From contig DSCZ01000012.1 in NCBI GenBank assembly GCA_011048855.1, positions 1-8,191 on the forward strand: a stretch of DNA of 8,191 bases. The letters are read 5' to 3'. Below are positions 1 to 5,259 of the stretch, in pieces. The stretch's first letter is position 1. Every line of letters starts with the position of its first letter. The position numbers and the translations under genes are program-made. The notes below the pieces were generated by a model. That model saw nothing but the letters and a program-made list of their open reading frames with translations. It searched no databases and had not been told where the DNA came from. Origin of the DNA: Desulfobacteraceae bacterium. Lineage in GTDB: Bacteria > Desulfobacterota > DSM-4660 > Desulfatiglandales > Desulfatiglandaceae.

Positions 1-48
1 GGTCGGCAGGAGGGTCGGCAGGAGGGTCGGCAGGAGGGACAACAGGAG
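1..48 (+). repeat. 12-bp in-frame tandem repeat in the Rpn-family hinge
   Basis: The unit GGTCGGCAGGAG occurs three times without change (1-12, 13-24, 25-36) and is followed by a diverged copy, GGACAACAGGAG (37-48). The period is a multiple of three, so each unit adds Gly-Arg-Gln-Glu to the protein and copy-number change would not shift the frame. The array may continue to the left of the window. Confidence 0.9.
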
Positions 49-231
49 AAGTCTCGAGAAATGCTCATCAAATCGTTGACTTTGAAGTATGATGTCATAA
101 AGCCTCATATTATAGAAAAGATTAAGGCTATTCAATCACTTGAAATATTGGATAAGCTGTTTGAGTTGACATACCAATGTTCGACCCTTGATGAATTTAC
201 TAGATATTTGAACGAATATACAGATAACTAA
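1..231 (+). CDS. C-terminal fragment of an Rpn-family PD-(D/E)XK nuclease/transposase-like protein (5' end outside window)
   Basis: The reading frame is open from the first base to a TAA at 229-231, giving 76 residues with no start inside the window, so this is the 3' end of a longer gene. It opens with repeats of Gly-Arg-Gln-Glu and continues into a helical tail (EMLIKSLTLKYDVIKPHIIE, then LEILDKLFELTYQ and STLDEFTRYL). A Gly/Gln/Glu/Lys-rich hinge followed by a short helical tail is typical of the Rpn family (recombination-promoting nucleases, formerly PDDEXK-type putative transposases). In those proteins the nuclease core lies N-terminal to the hinge, and here it is off the left edge. The tail has the same layout as the DUF4351-like end of the gene at 916-1665, although the sequences differ. 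The family call rests on the hinge plus tail only and no catalytic motif is visible. The hinge repeat could vary in copy number by slippage. Confidence 0.6.
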   Translation, partial: GRQEGRQEGRQEGQQEKSREMLIKSLTLKYDVIKPHIIEKIKAIQSLEILDKLFELTYQCSTLDEFTRYLNEYTDN

Positions 232-495
232 TTCGAGGTTTCATTCTTAATGTTCTGTGGGAGCGGATTGTATCCGGGAAATCCGGCCCCCGACGCCACC
301 CTGCCTTCTACTGCAGGCCGGGTTTAATCACCCGGTGTTTCTTCCACGTTGTCTCTGGAGTGACGAAATGAAATTTTGGCCTGGCCCGCACGGCCGGTGT
401 AAGTGTTGGTGTTGGTGACGCCGCAGACCGGCGGTGTAAGCCACGTCGGCTTGCGAAATCCTCTTGCCCCGGTTAAATACTCCGCAGGTGTGAGC
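232..495. other. Gene-free, GC-rich spacer with small hairpins; possible degraded repeat
   Basis: No frame here has a credible start, ribosome site and coding character. Visible structure includes a 6-bp hairpin CCGGGT-TTAATC-ACCCGG (318-335) preceded by a CCTGC/GCAGG pair (about 300-317), a CCGC/GCGG pair around 421-434, and two near-copies of CCGG(C)GGTGTAAG (394-403 and about 428-440). The hairpin at 318-335 is followed by TGTTTCTTCC, only a poor U-tract, so it is at best a weak terminator for the gene ending at 231. The base composition contrasts with the AT-rich end of that gene and with the AT-rich stretch near 835-890. This suggests inserted or decayed repeat DNA, but I do not recognise a specific element. 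Confidence 0.4.
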
Positions 496-731
496 TAGTT
501 TCCATCCGGAAATGGTGCTTTTGCCCAATCTCTACGTCAAACTGCGGGCTTTCTTGTGCGACGTACTCCAGTACGTCTCCGCGCAAGCCCTTGTTTTCTT
601 TGCACCGCTTCGGGTGCTCAGTCCCCAATCGCTTCGCTTTGGGTCCCCGGTTTCCTTGATCTTGGGCAAAATCCCTCATTTCCGATCTGGAAACTTCACT
701 AGTGCCATCCGGCATTTCCGGATGGACACTA
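496..731. mobile_element. MITE-like structured element with terminal inverted repeats and flanking TA
   Basis: The left end at 498-514 (GTTTCCATCCGGAAATG) and the right end at 713-729 (CATTTCCGGATGGACAC) are inverted copies with one mismatch in 17 bp. Complementarity stops exactly at a TA on each side (496-497 and 730-731). A second inverted pair is nested inside: TTTTGCCCAA at 519-528 and TTGGGCAAAA at 662-671. The interior is a series of hairpins: GGGCTT/AAGCCC (546-551/585-590) enclosing perfect 8-bp arms GACGTACT/AGTACGTC (560-567/570-577), GCACC/GGTGC (602-606/613-617), and CCCAA/TTGGG (624-628/639-643). The right terminus alone folds as CCATCCGG/CCGGATGG. Termini next to a duplicated TA are the signature of non-autonomous elements mobilised by IS630/Tc1-mariner-type transposases. 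The element is 232 bp, with no transposase gene. A minus-strand ORF crosses it (757 to 473), but I regard that as spurious. The structure is seen directly; the MITE assignment is inference. Confidence 0.65.
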
Positions 732-867
732 TGTAAATCAGGCTTCTTTGCCGACATAAGCGAGGCGTTTACCGATTCCCGCCCCTACAATCTTTTTCCT
801 CCTTCCACTTCAGTCCCCTTATATCCATTGCAACATATGTTCATAAAATACAAATTATATTATTTGA
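732..867. other. AT-rich spacer between the MITE-like element and the second Rpn gene
   Basis: Nothing here looks coding. A pyrimidine-rich run (about 790-825) leads into an AT-rich tract (about 832-875) that holds the perfect palindrome AACATATGTT (832-841). Promoter-like AT-rich hexamers are present, but I found no pair with acceptable spacing. In-frame stops TAA (844-846) and TGA (865-867) close the frame used by the downstream gene. Confidence 0.4.
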
Positions 868-1665
868 TTTTTTCATTGGGCATATTCTAGTTCATTCCCG
901 CACCTGTCCCTGGATATGCTGATATTATTCACATTCGAAAGCGGTAAAATCCTTTTATGGCTGGTGGAATTTCAGGAAGACAAGCAAAAATTTTCTATTT
1001 ACCGTCTTTTGCGGTATACTACGGATCTAATGGAAGGGCATCCTGAGGCAACGGTTGTGCCTCTTGTGCTTTTCACTCGACGGGCGAGATGGAAAAAGGA
1101 TGTAACCCGCAGCATCGAAAGCCGGCTCGGGGATCGGGAATTTCTTCATTTCGAATATCAACTGGTCCGATTGTTTGACTATAGGGCCACGGACTATTAC
1201 GATTATCCCAATCCGGTTGTGAAAATCCTGCTCCCCAAGATGAATTACTCTCCGGGTGAACGGGGTGAGGTGATCCGCAGGGCTTACCAGGGGCTTTTTG
1301 AATTGGTAAAACCGGTCCTGTTTGATAAATATGTAGACTTCATCGATGTCTATGCCGGGGTGAAGGAAGAAGAAAAGCAATCACTCTACAAGGAAATATT
1401 TGAAGAGAAGGACACCGCCATGCTGGCTCAGTATATAAGGGAGAAAGGTTTCCAGGAAGGCTTGGTAAAAGGTAAGCTGGAAGGTAAGCTCGAAGGCGAG
1501 CTTAAAGGGAAATGTGCCGTCCTGGAGCGACAGTTGACTCGCCGCTTCGGCCCTTTACCGGCATGGGCCAAGGAACAATTAAACTCAGCAACAGACGCAC
1601 AACTGGACAATTGGGCGGAAAGGATTCTCGATGCCCAAACCTTACAGGAAGTGCTCGCACAATAG
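868..1665 (+). pseudogene. Rpn-family nuclease/transposase-like protein with DUF4351-type tail, apparently 5'-truncated
   Basis: From the ATG at 916 the frame encodes 249 residues ending at TAG 1663-1665. Residues about 11-35 contain the PD-(D/E)XK core segment, including GKILLWLVEFQEDK with the E-x-Q motif. A body follows (FLHFEYQLVRLF, KILLPKMNYSPGERGEVIRR), then a GKLEGKLEGEL hinge at about 185-199, and a DUF4351-like end (LERQLTRRFGPLPAWAKEQL to the C-terminus). The family places a catalytic Asp about 15-20 residues before the E-x-Q Glu. Here that Asp is probably GAT 913-915, just outside the ATG ORF, within in-frame residues that still look like coding sequence (FPHLSLD, 895-915). No ATG, GTG or TTG exists between the TGA at 865-867 and 916, and no Shine-Dalgarno precedes 916. 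The usual 40-70 N-terminal residues are therefore missing. I read this as a remnant. A shortened but expressed protein starting at 916 is the alternative. Confidence 0.65.
1468..1512 (+). repeat. Degenerate 12-bp repeat encoding the GKLE hinge
   Basis: Imperfect units GGTAAGCTGGAA, GGTAAGCTCGAA and GGCGAGCTTAAA encode Gly-Lys-Leu-Glu, Gly-Lys-Leu-Glu and Gly-Glu-Leu-Lys. The period and position match the hinge repeat in the gene at the left window edge, but the sequence differs, so the two hinges probably expanded independently. Confidence 0.75.
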
Positions 1666-1725
1666 ACCCGGGACAAACACAGTTCAATGCCGGCTTTCAT
1701 CGTGCAAACAGGGATTTTTTCTCGT

Positions 1726-3111
1726 TTAATTCGAGCCTGGAAAACCCTCAGTTTCAGCGGAACTTCTCCCCGGATGTTTGAGACTTTGCGGCATTGAAGT
1801 TTTCGGAACGACGTATATGCCCAGCGGCAGGCATGCCCAGACCGCATCCTCCGTCAACGCTATGGATAATCCGGAAATCGTGTCCAATGAATGACCGGAG
1901 CCAAGGAATCGTGTCGAACGTAATGTATCGGTGCGTGTGTCAAATTCCGCCAGCCCGATTCGGGTATAACCTGCATCAAAAAATTTATTGCTGCTCTTAG
2001 AGAAAAGAACCCAGACCGTGTCACCTTCCGAAGCAATTTCCAGAATACTGTAATAGTTCGGAGGCAGATCCGCATCCGGAACGATCTGAAATGTTTCGGC
2101 GATCTGGTTCGTCAAAGGATCAATCCGCGCCAGTGTCAACCCTGCCGAGATCCACACGGCATCGCCGACCACGGCTATTTTCCCAACCAGACCAAGCATG
2201 GGGAAGTCCACCGGGATGACCGCTGTAACCTTATTCGCCTGCGGGTCAATGTGCGACAATGATTTTTCGTGCAGAACCCAGACGGCGTTTTCACCAGCCA
2301 TCACCCGGATTGCCGGCCGGTCCAGCGGTATAACCGCTACAACTTCTCCGGTTACCCAATCGGTTCGTGTCAACGATGGCTTCCTTTTACTGCCGGTCAC
2401 CTGCCACCTGGCGGCGAATCCGGCGGCACGGTCAAAAACAGGGGGTTTATGATCGACGACCGGCGGCTTATCAAGAGTTTTCAGCGAAACCGGATCGATT
2501 CCGGCGGCTGTTCGTCCATCTGTCCACCAAATAATACCGTCCTTGAAAATCAATCCCCGGCAACTTTCGGTATGGGGGATTGAAATAATGGAAGGATCCG
2601 AGGGCAGCAACCAGATTTCCTTTTCCGACGGAGCGAATTCTGCGGGACACGGCGTCGGCCCGAAAATGCCTCCGGCAAAAAGCATGAACACAGCTAATCC
2701 GGCGTCGGTTACTCTGCGGAAGTGAATACGGATCGCCCGGTCATTTTCGAACGTAATGTGATCAAATTCGTCACATATCGGCAGGCCAAGAGGAACCGGT
2801 ACGATGTATATCGGTGTTATCCCGCAAAACCGGCTTCTATTATAAACCCAGAGCTCCGTATTCGCCGAAATGCTGGTGACCTCGTCCGGTTTGCCCCAGT
2901 CCCTCAGGAAATCCGCTTTGGTAAGAGGATTGCCCGAAGGGTTGATGTCGACGAAGTTCCCGATCGGACCCCAGGCGTCTTTCCGGTAAACATAATATTT
3001 CAGAGGATAAGCGGATTGGCACTCGACCGGGTAGGAAACAACCCCGCCGATACACCCGGGAATTGTGAGAATAGAGAGAAAAACGAGAAAAAAGCGGATG
3101 TTCGGACACAT
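1726..3111 (-). CDS. Lipoprotein with SmpA/BamE-like N-terminal module and beta-propeller domain
   Basis: The 461-aa product starts at ATG 3111. AAGGGG (3118-3123) lies 6 nt upstream, and the next residues form a lipoprotein signal (basic start, hydrophobic FFLVFLSILT, lipobox IPGC with Cys20). An in-frame ATG at 3195 would bury this signal behind 28 extra residues and is less likely. Residues about 63-122 hold an SmpA/OmlA-like module: LTKADFLRDWGKPDEV, then ELWVYNR and a closing FENDRAIRIHF strand. A hydrophobic segment (AGLAVFMLFAGGIFG, about 137-151) follows. Residues about 180-450 carry degenerate repeats of the form G-[ED]-x-[AT]-V-W-[VI] (about 273, 316, 363 and 421), each followed by I-D-P or F-D-T turns, typical of YVTN/NHL-type beta-propellers. 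Such domains commonly bind ligands or scaffold proteins and show no catalytic motif here. It is the last of three tandem minus-strand lipoprotein genes. The specific function is unknown. Confidence 0.8.
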   Translation of the reverse strand: MCPNIRFFLVFLSILTIPGCIGGVVSYPVECQSAYPLKYYVYRKDAWGPIGNFVDINPSGNPLTKADFLRDWGKPDEVTSISANTELWVYNRSRFCGITPIYIVPVPLGLPICDEFDHITFENDRAIRIHFRRVTDAGLAVFMLFAGGIFGPTPCPAEFAPSEKEIWLLPSDPSIISIPHTESCRGLIFKDGIIWWTDGRTAAGIDPVSLKTLDKPPVVDHKPPVFDRAAGFAARWQVTGSKRKPSLTRTDWVTGEVVAVIPLDRPAIRVMAGENAVWVLHEKSLSHIDPQANKVTAVIPVDFPMLGLVGKIAVVGDAVWISAGLTLARIDPLTNQIAETFQIVPDADLPPNYYSILEIASEGDTVWVLFSKSSNKFFDAGYTRIGLAEFDTRTDTLRSTRFLGSGHSLDTISGLSIALTEDAVWACLPLGIYVVPKTSMPQSLKHPGRSSAETEGFPGSN

Positions 3112-3127
3112 AGCCTGCCCCTTTCCC
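3112..3127 (-). promoter_or_regulatory. Ribosome binding site deciding the start at 3111
   Basis: On the minus strand GGGAAAGGGGCAGGCT precedes the ATG, placing AAGGGG at 3118-3123. This supports the short start that puts the lipoprotein signal at the N-terminus. Confidence 0.6.
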
Positions 3128-3292
3128 GACCGCTCGTTGTTGCGCAGCGAAGCAGAACCACGAAGATAGGGTCCGTGAAAAAAGATTATCTTCATCTGCC
3201 CGAAAGTCCCTCAGCGAGCAACGGAGCGAAAAACAAGACACCCAAGCCAGAATAATTTTTAACAGGGATAAGACAGGAAGACGCTCGCGCGT

Positions 3293-4315
3293 TTAATCCT
3301 GCACCTTTTCCAAAACACTGCCGCATCCGTCTACCAGCAGTTTCATCAACACAGTGTCGGAAGCCATCAGGTTCTGAAGGTCCTCCACGCAGGCACGAGC
3401 GATGGTTTCGAAGTCGTCCATCGAGGGACCCATCATTGTTTTTATAACCTGTTTTGACTGATAACGGCGGGTCAGTATGGCATCCGGACAGGATGCACAG
3501 CGAAATTCCAGCGTGACATCGATTGTGCCAACCGCATCCCACGTTGAAAAACCTGTAGACGTCGCAACGCCAAAATCCGCGATTTCCCCGGTCACGATTA
3601 TATCTGCATCTTGTAAAACAACATCGTGGCCTGCGAATCGCAGCTGCGAAGCCACGGCGGAGCCAACGATTTCGGTAAACGGCCGGCAGGTTCGAATGTC
3701 AGCCATGATAACCCCGAAGGCGGCTTTTTTGTGTCCAAGAAAGTTCGCGAAACCATCGTCACGGCCTGGAGACCGGAACTCTCCCATCCCGAAATGAATC
3801 GGCACCCCGGCGGAAGGCGGCCTTTCCCGATCGAGGTTGAGCCTGGGGGAAGGGTCGATCACAAAAAGTTCGCGTCCCGTGCCTGGATGCGCCGTGCTTC
3901 CCTTAAATTTCTTCATGTGGTCCTGCTTGGATTTCCAGACGCTTCCAGCTATTTCGAAACGTTTCAGAAGCCCTTCGTCGTCAAACTCGAGCACAAAAAA
4001 GTAGTCTTTCGGGATCGGGCCACCCGCCGCGGTCGTGTACCCGCTGACAAACCAGTACCCGTGAACCACGGTCCAATGGTAGGCCAGGATCCGGTCATTG
4101 TCTGTGCTCAGATCCGGCTCCCCGAAGCGCAACAGGATCTCTTCACGGGTGGTTTTCCGCTGTTCCAGAAAACCGGTGTCGACCTGTTCAATTTTGCCGT
4201 GGCCTTCGAGCAGAGCGTGCTCAGGCGTCGGGATCACCAAACAACCTGAAAGGCAGGCAACTGACAGGCAGGCAGGCAGCAAAAAACACCTGCGAACAAT
4301 GTATCCAGGCAACAT
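3293..4315 (-). CDS. Lipoprotein with SmpA/BamE-like module and YajG-like C-terminal domain
   Basis: The 340-aa product starts at ATG 4315, preceded at 7 nt by GGAGGAGG. The longer open frame up to 4525 overlaps the upstream gene and hides the signal peptide. A classic lipobox is present (CLSVACLSGC, Cys25). The residue after Cys is Leu, so outer-membrane sorting is plausible under the +2 rule. Residues about 55-122 form an SmpA/OmlA-like module: TTREEILLRFGEPDLS, RILAYHW, and a final FVLEFDDEGLLKRFEI strand. Residues about 195-325 resemble YajG-type lipoproteins, with IVGSAVASQLRFAGHDVVLQ followed by the strands ADIIVTGEIADFG and TIDVTLEFRC, then a helical end. Several late Cys (210, 273, 276, 309, 331) could form disulfides in the periplasm. 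It is the middle gene of the lipoprotein cluster, 77 bp after its upstream neighbour. The YajG likeness is by eye and moderate; the function is unknown. Confidence 0.8.
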   Translation of the reverse strand: MLPGYIVRRCFLLPACLSVACLSGCLVIPTPEHALLEGHGKIEQVDTGFLEQRKTTREEILLRFGEPDLSTDNDRILAYHWTVVHGYWFVSGYTTAAGGPIPKDYFFVLEFDDEGLLKRFEIAGSVWKSKQDHMKKFKGSTAHPGTGRELFVIDPSPRLNLDRERPPSAGVPIHFGMGEFRSPGRDDGFANFLGHKKAAFGVIMADIRTCRPFTEIVGSAVASQLRFAGHDVVLQDADIIVTGEIADFGVATSTGFSTWDAVGTIDVTLEFRCASCPDAILTRRYQSKQVIKTMMGPSMDDFETIARACVEDLQNLMASDTVLMKLLVDGCGSVLEKVQD

Positions 4316-4322
4316 CGGAGAA

Positions 4323-4330
4323 CCTCCTCC
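4323..4330 (-). promoter_or_regulatory. Strong ribosome binding site for the gene starting at 4315
   Basis: GGAGGAGG on the minus strand sits 7 nt before ATG 4315. It fixes the start immediately before the signal peptide and argues against the long upstream extension of the frame. Confidence 0.8.
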
Positions 4331-4392
4331 ATCTCGCTGCAGGGGTCGGGAACCCGGTATCCTCAAATGCAGTGCAGCCTCTGACCTTCTAT

Positions 4393-4836
4393 TTACTGGG
4401 TCGTGACCAAGCTGCATCTGTTGAGCACCCCATCCTTCCCGAAAACCAGCACCAGGCTTGAGGTTCCTTCCTTCCACGACCTCAGGCCGGTTCCGGCATC
4501 CCACTGAGGGGAGGTCAGATACCACTTCCCGTCACTGTCCGCCCTCAGCTGGTACATCAGTATCCGTTCTCCTTCCATCTGCATCGACGGAAAACCCAGG
4601 TTCAGCACGGTCTCCTCCCGGGTTGTCACACCCTCTTGAAGAAACGAGAGCAGGCCTGTTTTCAGCAGTAGATGTGGGTCGGACTGCTGAACCTTCGGGG
4701 TTGCACACCCTGTGGCCAGCATCATAAGACAGAGCATGGAACCGAGAATGAGCGCTTCCCTGATTGACCTGCAGCCCGAGGCGTCAGGGTTTGGCGCACG
4801 GGACCCGCTGTTCTTCACAGTCGCACCCAACAGCAT
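4393..4836 (-). CDS. Small SmpA/BamE-like lipoprotein
   Basis: The 147-aa product starts at ATG 4836, with GGAGGT 7 nt upstream. A TTG at 4863 would add nine residues but has no better ribosome site. An unusually long polar leader (about 27 residues, including SGSRAPNPDASGCRSIRE) precedes a hydrophobic stretch and lipobox (LGSMLCLMMLATGC, Cys44). The mature part is one SmpA/OmlA-like module: TTREETVLNLGFP (71-83), RILMYQL, and a final LVLVFGKDGVLNRC strand. In BamE-type proteins this small alpha/beta fold mediates protein-protein contacts at the outer membrane. This is the minimal version of the module found in the next two genes and the first gene of the apparent operon. It is not BamE itself by any evidence here. 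An internal start at Met34 would give a shorter, more conventional signal peptide but lacks a visible ribosome site. Confidence 0.75.
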   Translation of the reverse strand: MLLGATVKNSGSRAPNPDASGCRSIREALILGSMLCLMMLATGCATPKVQQSDPHLLLKTGLLSFLQEGVTTREETVLNLGFPSMQMEGERILMYQLRADSDGKWYLTSPQWDAGTGLRSWKEGTSSLVLVFGKDGVLNRCSLVTTQ

Positions 4837-4843
4837 GGCCGGT

Positions 4844-4849
4844 ACCTCC
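4844..4849 (-). promoter_or_regulatory. Ribosome binding site for the gene starting at 4836
   Basis: GGAGGT on the minus strand lies 7 nt before ATG 4836. It favours this start over the in-frame TTG at 4863. Confidence 0.7.
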
Positions 4850-4915
4850 GTTCGGTAAAGCAATCGGTTCAGTTTATTCGCTGCGGCTGTTCGGGAGGAA
4901 CTTCATCGGAAGTGA

Positions 4916-4939
4916 GGGGCCGTTGCGCAGCCCGGCCCC
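4916..4939. other. GC-rich hairpin upstream of the lipoprotein cluster
   Basis: GGGGCCG (4916-4922) and CGGCCCC (4933-4939) form a perfect 7-bp stem around a 10-nt loop. It lies about 80 bp before the first lipoprotein start and would be in its leader if transcription starts further upstream. A regulatory role is only a possibility. Confidence 0.5.
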
Positions 4940-5028
4940 ATGAAGAGGCGGAAAAAAATGATGACTGCGGATGTGCTTGCCCGCACAGGAAAAAATACCA
5001 CTAACCCGGATGAAATCAAATTATTATA

Positions 5029-5057
5029 GGGGTTCCTGTTTTTACCTCAAAAACCCC
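5029..5057. other. GGGGTT/AACCCC hairpin in the intergenic region
   Basis: GGGGTT (5029-5034) pairs perfectly with AACCCC (5052-5057) across a 17-nt T-rich loop. The stem is short and lacks a U-tract in either direction, so I do not call it a terminator. Confidence 0.4.
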
Positions 5058-5132
5058 GGTATCGGAAAATCGGTGGCACTTTTCAATGAGTCTGATCCGG
5101 ACACATTGATAAGTCAAGCAGTATCTCGCTGG

Positions 5133-5167
5133 CCCCCTCAGGAATCGGGATAATCCGACTGAGGGGG
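5133..5167. repeat. Strong bulged inverted repeat next to a G-rich motif
   Basis: CCCCCTCAG (5133-5141) pairs perfectly with CTGAGGGGG (5159-5167). TCGG (5145-5148) pairs with CCGA (5155-5158), giving a 13-bp stem with a GAA bulge at 5142-5144 and a GATAAT loop. Directly after it, on the plus strand, runs a G-rich tract ending in GGGGGACGTAGTTTC. Stem size and GC content exceed those of a chance hairpin. It lacks a U-tract, so simple intrinsic termination is unlikely. It may be a folded repeat such as a REP-like unit, or a transposon end. That reading is inference. Confidence 0.55.
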
Positions 5168-5211
5168 GGACAGGGGGACGTAGTTTCAATGTTGACTTGT
5201 CGATAGATCAG

Positions 5212-5226
5212 GGAGACCGGGTCTCC
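5212..5226. repeat. Perfect tight palindrome GGAGACC-G-GGTCTCC
   Basis: Two 7-bp arms (5212-5218 and 5220-5226) surround a single base, 33 bp beyond the stop codon of the primase-helicase gene. The spacing suits a dyad protein site or a short hairpin at the transcript end. No run of U follows on the minus strand. Confidence 0.45.
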
Positions 5227-5259
5227 TGAAATCGAACTGGCGGCTACCGGCAAACCTGG

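Larger units (their letters stand above)
4837..5259. other. Intergenic region between the primase-helicase gene and the lipoprotein cluster
   Basis: This 423-bp stretch separates two same-strand transcription units. It must hold the end of the primase-helicase transcript and probably the promoter for the lipoprotein cluster, but I see no convincing minus-strand -35/-10 pair. It contains several hairpins: 4916-4939, 5029-5057, 5133-5167 and 5212-5226. None has a proper downstream U-tract on the minus strand. A T7 run (minus strand, about 4952-4958) follows no adjacent stem. No ORF here looks real. Confidence 0.5.

Noticed and set aside
318..345. Intrinsic terminator for the gene ending at 231
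   Set aside because: The 6-bp stem is genuine, but the following TGTTTCTTCC is a poor U-tract and the distance from the stop codon is nearly 90 bp.
328..528. A 66-codon minus-strand open frame rich in His and Gln
   Set aside because: It has low-complexity composition (HQHQHLH) from GTTGGTGTTGG-type DNA, no recognised domain and no ribosome site, and it overlaps the end of the repeat element.
473..757. A 94-codon minus-strand open frame across the inverted-repeat element
   Set aside because: It is read through hairpin arms and terminal inverted repeats, has no clear ribosome site, and its sequence follows from the repeat structure. Open frames in such elements are commonly over-annotated.
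1666..1735. Possible bidirectional terminator between the convergent genes
   Set aside because: A T6 run (1715-1720) exists, but no stable stem precedes it on the plus strand. The CTCG/CGAG pair at 1721-1735 is only 4 bp.
1428..1847. A 139-codon minus-strand open frame overlapping the ends of two genes
   Set aside because: It is antisense to the well-supported tail of the Rpn-family gene and overlaps the 3' end of the propeller gene in another frame. It is a shadow of biased codon use.
3112..3195. N-terminal extension of the propeller lipoprotein to an ATG at 3195
   Set aside because: It would place 28 residues before the lipoprotein signal. A ribosome site sits correctly for ATG 3111.
2722..3255. 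A 177-codon plus-strand open frame antisense to the propeller lipoprotein
   Set aside because: It has no ribosome site, no signal or domain, and lies opposite a gene with strong protein-level features.
4247..4280. GGCAGGCA tandem repeat as a possible CRISPR or regulatory array
   Set aside because: The short repeats lie inside the signal-peptide coding sequence (minus strand, Leu-Pro-Ala-Cys-Leu) and are explained by codon use. No spacer structure is present.
4316..4525. N-terminal extension of the YajG-like lipoprotein to 4525
   Set aside because: It overlaps the upstream lipoprotein gene by over 100 bp and hides a clean signal peptide. GGAGGAGG is placed 7 nt before ATG 4315.
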